Shown: piece by piece, positions 4,932-6,706 of the stretch
How positions within the stretch are numbered: position 1 is the first letter of the stretch
Layout of the letters: every line of letters starts with the position of its first letter
NCBI GenBank assembly: GCA_023427125.1
Contig: JAEZBP010000475.1
Span: 1 to 6,706 of the forward strand
Origin: Pseudomonadota bacterium
GTDB lineage: Bacteria > Myxococcota_A > Polyangia > Polyangiales > Sandaracinaceae
DNA: 6,706 nt
Direction: 5' to 3'
Made by a program: the position numbers and the translations under genes
Notes under the pieces: model-generated
The model's input: only the letters and a program-made list of their open reading frames with translations
What the model was told of the DNA's origin: nothing
The model's database searches: none

Positions 4932-5939
4932 ATGACGATCGAGAGCCCGGTCCCGCCGGTGAAGACCCACGACTTCGACTTCGCTGGCTTCATCGAGGCC
5001 AAGAAGAGCGGCGCCTGGGGGCGCGACGAGCGGGTGCGCTATGCGTACTCGGCGGACGTGGCGATGCTGCGGAGCTTCTCCCGCCTCCGCCCGGTCGAGC
5101 TCGCCGCCGCGGCGGTCGTCAACACCTCCAAGGAGATGATGCGCAGCCAGCTCCTCGGCACGATGATCAAGGTCACCCCGAGGCAGTTTCCGTCGATCTA
5201 CAAGATCGCGAAGCACTGCGCCGACTCGCTGACGGTGCCGACGCCGACCCTGTACATCAAGAACCACCCGGTCCCGAACGCCTACACCTACGGCACCGAC
5301 GAGGAGAGCTTCATCGTCATCCACTCGGGGCTGGTCGATCACTTCGACGAGAAGGAGCTCCAGTTCGTGATCGGCCACGAGACGGGGCACATCCAGAACA
5401 AGCACGTCATCTACAACACGGCGATCATGATCCTCGCGCAGGGTGCGGGGGTCTTCCTCTCGTGGATCGTGCAGCCCGCGCTCGTCGCGCTGCAGGCGTG
5501 GTATCGCCGGGCCGAGATCACCTGCGATCGCGCGGGCCTGCTCTGCTGCCAGGACGTGGACGCCGCGTGCCGCAGCTTCATGAAGCTCGCGACCGGCTCC
5601 CACAAGCTCTACCCGGAGATGAACCTCGAGGCGTACCTCGAGCAGTTCGAGGAAGGGCAGAACAGCGTCGGCCGCCTGAGCGAGGCGTTCTCGACGCACC
5701 CCTACCTCCCCAAGCGCATCCACGCGCTCCGGGTGTTCGGCGAGAGCGCGCTCTATCGCGGCGCGGCCGGCCTCGGCACGGGGGGGCTCGAGATGGAAGA
5801 GGTCGATCGTCGCACCAGCGAGATCATCCAGATCATGAAGGGCGGGGATGGCGACAAGAACTTGCAGGCGCGCGGAGGGCCGCGCGACAAGGGCCCGGCG
5901 GGCGATGGGTCCGCCGGGGGGAAGGATCAGGAGACATGA
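4932..5939 (+). CDS. M48-family zinc metallopeptidase
   Basis: This encodes 335 residues. The zinc site is complete: HETGH (H149, E150, H153) and E195 in RRAEITCDRAG as third ligand, followed by the family's C-terminal THPYLPKRI motif (255-263). A substrate-edge strand with AYTYG (117-121) and the strand FIVIHSGLVD (127-136) precede the site, as in M48 peptidases. No signal peptide is seen. The main hydrophobic stretch is about 160-189, right after HExxH, and may be a membrane-dipping or single-pass segment, so it is probably an inner-membrane-associated or cytosolic protease. The N-terminal 100 residues are a family-like helical region. After about 303 the tail is low complexity (G, D, K, P) and probably flexible. 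M48 members (HtpX, OMA1, Ste24) act on membrane proteins or precursors. Its stop overlaps the start of the next gene, so its target or partner may be that dynamin-like GTPase. The substrate is unproven. Confidence 0.93.
   Translation: MTIESPVPPVKTHDFDFAGFIEAKKSGAWGRDERVRYAYSADVAMLRSFSRLRPVELAAAAVVNTSKEMMRSQLLGTMIKVTPRQFPSIYKIAKHCADSLTVPTPTLYIKNHPVPNAYTYGTDEESFIVIHSGLVDHFDEKELQFVIGHETGHIQNKHVIYNTAIMILAQGAGVFLSWIVQPALVALQAWYRRAEITCDRAGLLCCQDVDAACRSFMKLATGSHKLYPEMNLEAYLEQFEEGQNSVGRLSEAFSTHPYLPKRIHALRVFGESALYRGAAGLGTGGLEMEEVDRRTSEIIQIMKGGDGDKNLQARGGPRDKGPAGDGSAGGKDQET
5921..5926 (+). promoter_or_regulatory. Ribosome binding site of the dynamin-like gene
   Basis: GAAGGA lies 9 bases before the ATG at 5936, inside the end of the M48 gene; AGGAG (5929-5933) is closer, 2 bases away. 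With the ATGA overlap this indicates translational coupling. Confidence 0.55.
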
Positions 5940-6706
5940 AGAGCCCCCTTGCGGACTATCAGAGCCTGAAGAGCGACGTCCTCTCCTGCCTGCGCGAGGT
6001 CGCGGGCTTGGCGGAGGACACGGGCTCGCGCTCGCTCTCCGATCGGCTGAAGGGCGATCGCATCCCACGCCTCGAGCAGGAGCGCTTCCACCTGGTGGTG
6101 CTGGGCGAGTTCAACCACGGCAAGACGACGTTCGTGAACGCCTTGCTCGGCGCCCCGGTGCTCCCGACCGGCGTCACGCCGACCACGGCGGTCATCCACC
6201 ACGTCGTCCACGGAGCCAAGCCGTGCGCGACGGCGGTCTCCGAGGGCCGCGAGCACGGCGTCCCGCTCGAGCAGGTGGCCGACTACGTAGTCGGCGGCAA
6301 CGCGGCGGCCGACGAGGTGAAGTACCTGCAGATCGACTACCCCGCGGCGATCCTCGACGGTGGCGTCGTGCTCGTCGACACCCCAGGCGTGAACGACATC
6401 AACTCGACCCGCGCCGAGATCACCTACAGCTACCTCCCGCGGGCGGACGCGATCCTGTTCCTGCTCGACGCCGGCCAGATCCTGAAGGAGAGCGAGCGCG
6501 CGTTCATCGCGAACAAGCTCCTCTCGCACTCGAAGGACAAGGTCCTCTTCATCATCAACAAGATCGATCTGCTCGACGACGACGAGCGCGAGGAGGCCAC
6601 CGCCTACGCGCGCACGCACCTCGCGCGGCTCGTCGCCGCGCCGCGGGTCTTCGCGGTAAGCGCGCAGCCCGCGCGCGAGGGGGACGCGGAGGGCCGCGGG
6701 ATCGCG
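5936..6706 (+). CDS. Dynamin-like GTPase, 3' end missing
   Basis: The frame is open for 257 codons from ATG 5936 to the window end, with no stop. All GTPase motifs are visible: G1 P-loop GEFNHGKTTF (57-66, K63, T64), G2 Thr in PTGVTPTTAVI (77-87), G3 DTPGVND (148-154) and G4 NKID (208-211), with G5 probably VSAQ near the end (about 241-244). The phrase GEFNHGKTTFVNALLG and the G2 spelling are characteristic of the bacterial dynamin family, not of Era- or septin-type GTPases. A helical lead of about 50 residues precedes the P-loop, as expected for the first bundle helix. Bacterial dynamins bind and remodel membranes and usually carry helical bundle, paddle or membrane domains after the G domain; those lie outside this window. 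The start overlaps the M48 stop by four bases (ATGA), so the two are made together. Confidence 0.93.
   Translation, partial: MKSPLADYQSLKSDVLSCLREVAGLAEDTGSRSLSDRLKGDRIPRLEQERFHLVVLGEFNHGKTTFVNALLGAPVLPTGVTPTTAVIHHVVHGAKPCATAVSEGREHGVPLEQVADYVVGGNAAADEVKYLQIDYPAAILDGGVVLVDTPGVNDINSTRAEITYSYLPRADAILFLLDAGQILKESERAFIANKLLSHSKDKVLFIINKIDLLDDDEREEATAYARTHLARLVAAPRVFAVSAQPAREGDAEGRGIA

Noticed and set aside
4797..6068. Minus-strand open frame opposite the M48 gene, and a similar one at 5927-6619 opposite the dynamin gene
   Set aside because: Both mirror strongly recognisable plus-strand enzymes and have a composition typical of antisense shadow frames.

Overview
This is a very GC-rich, gene-dense stretch with strong GC bias at third codon positions. 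All recognisable genes are on the + strand. The mix of genes suggests a delta-proteobacterial-type genome, most likely Myxococcota (Polyangiales/Sandaracinaceae-like). The grounds are an FHA/MJ0042-type zinc-ribbon protein, an SCP2-like protein, acidic E/P/A linkers, CTCGG-type hexamer tracts and leaderless-looking starts. This placement is inference from style, not from a marker gene.

Layout: (1) 1-791, the C-terminal part of an M19 membrane-dipeptidase-family enzyme cut by the window edge. (2) 808-1446, a cytoplasmic SCP2-like (sterol-carrier fold) protein behind its own likely promoter. (3) 1447-1847, about 400 bases without a gene, holding a degenerate six-base-period tract and two abutting perfect hairpins. 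(4) 1848-3092, a single-pass membrane protein with a cytoplasmic FHA domain and four-Cys zinc ribbon, then a transglutaminase-like domain predicted outside the membrane. (5) 3172-3651, a small acidic protein that looks like the YbjN / type III chaperone fold, preceded by a long dyad and an extended -10. (6) 3672-4757, a secreted, probably outer-membrane beta-rich protein, likely co-transcribed with the gene before it. (7) 4932-5939, an M48-family zinc metallopeptidase. (8) 5936-6706, the GTPase domain of a dynamin-like protein, overlapping the M48 gene by ATGA and running off the window.

The two most interesting units are the FHA-zinc-ribbon-TM-transglutaminase fusion, which looks like an inside-to-outside device, and the translationally coupled M48 peptidase/dynamin pair. 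The pair recalls the mitochondrial OMA1 (M48) / OPA1 (dynamin) relationship, but that comparison is inference only. No RNA genes, mobile elements or CRISPR arrays were seen.
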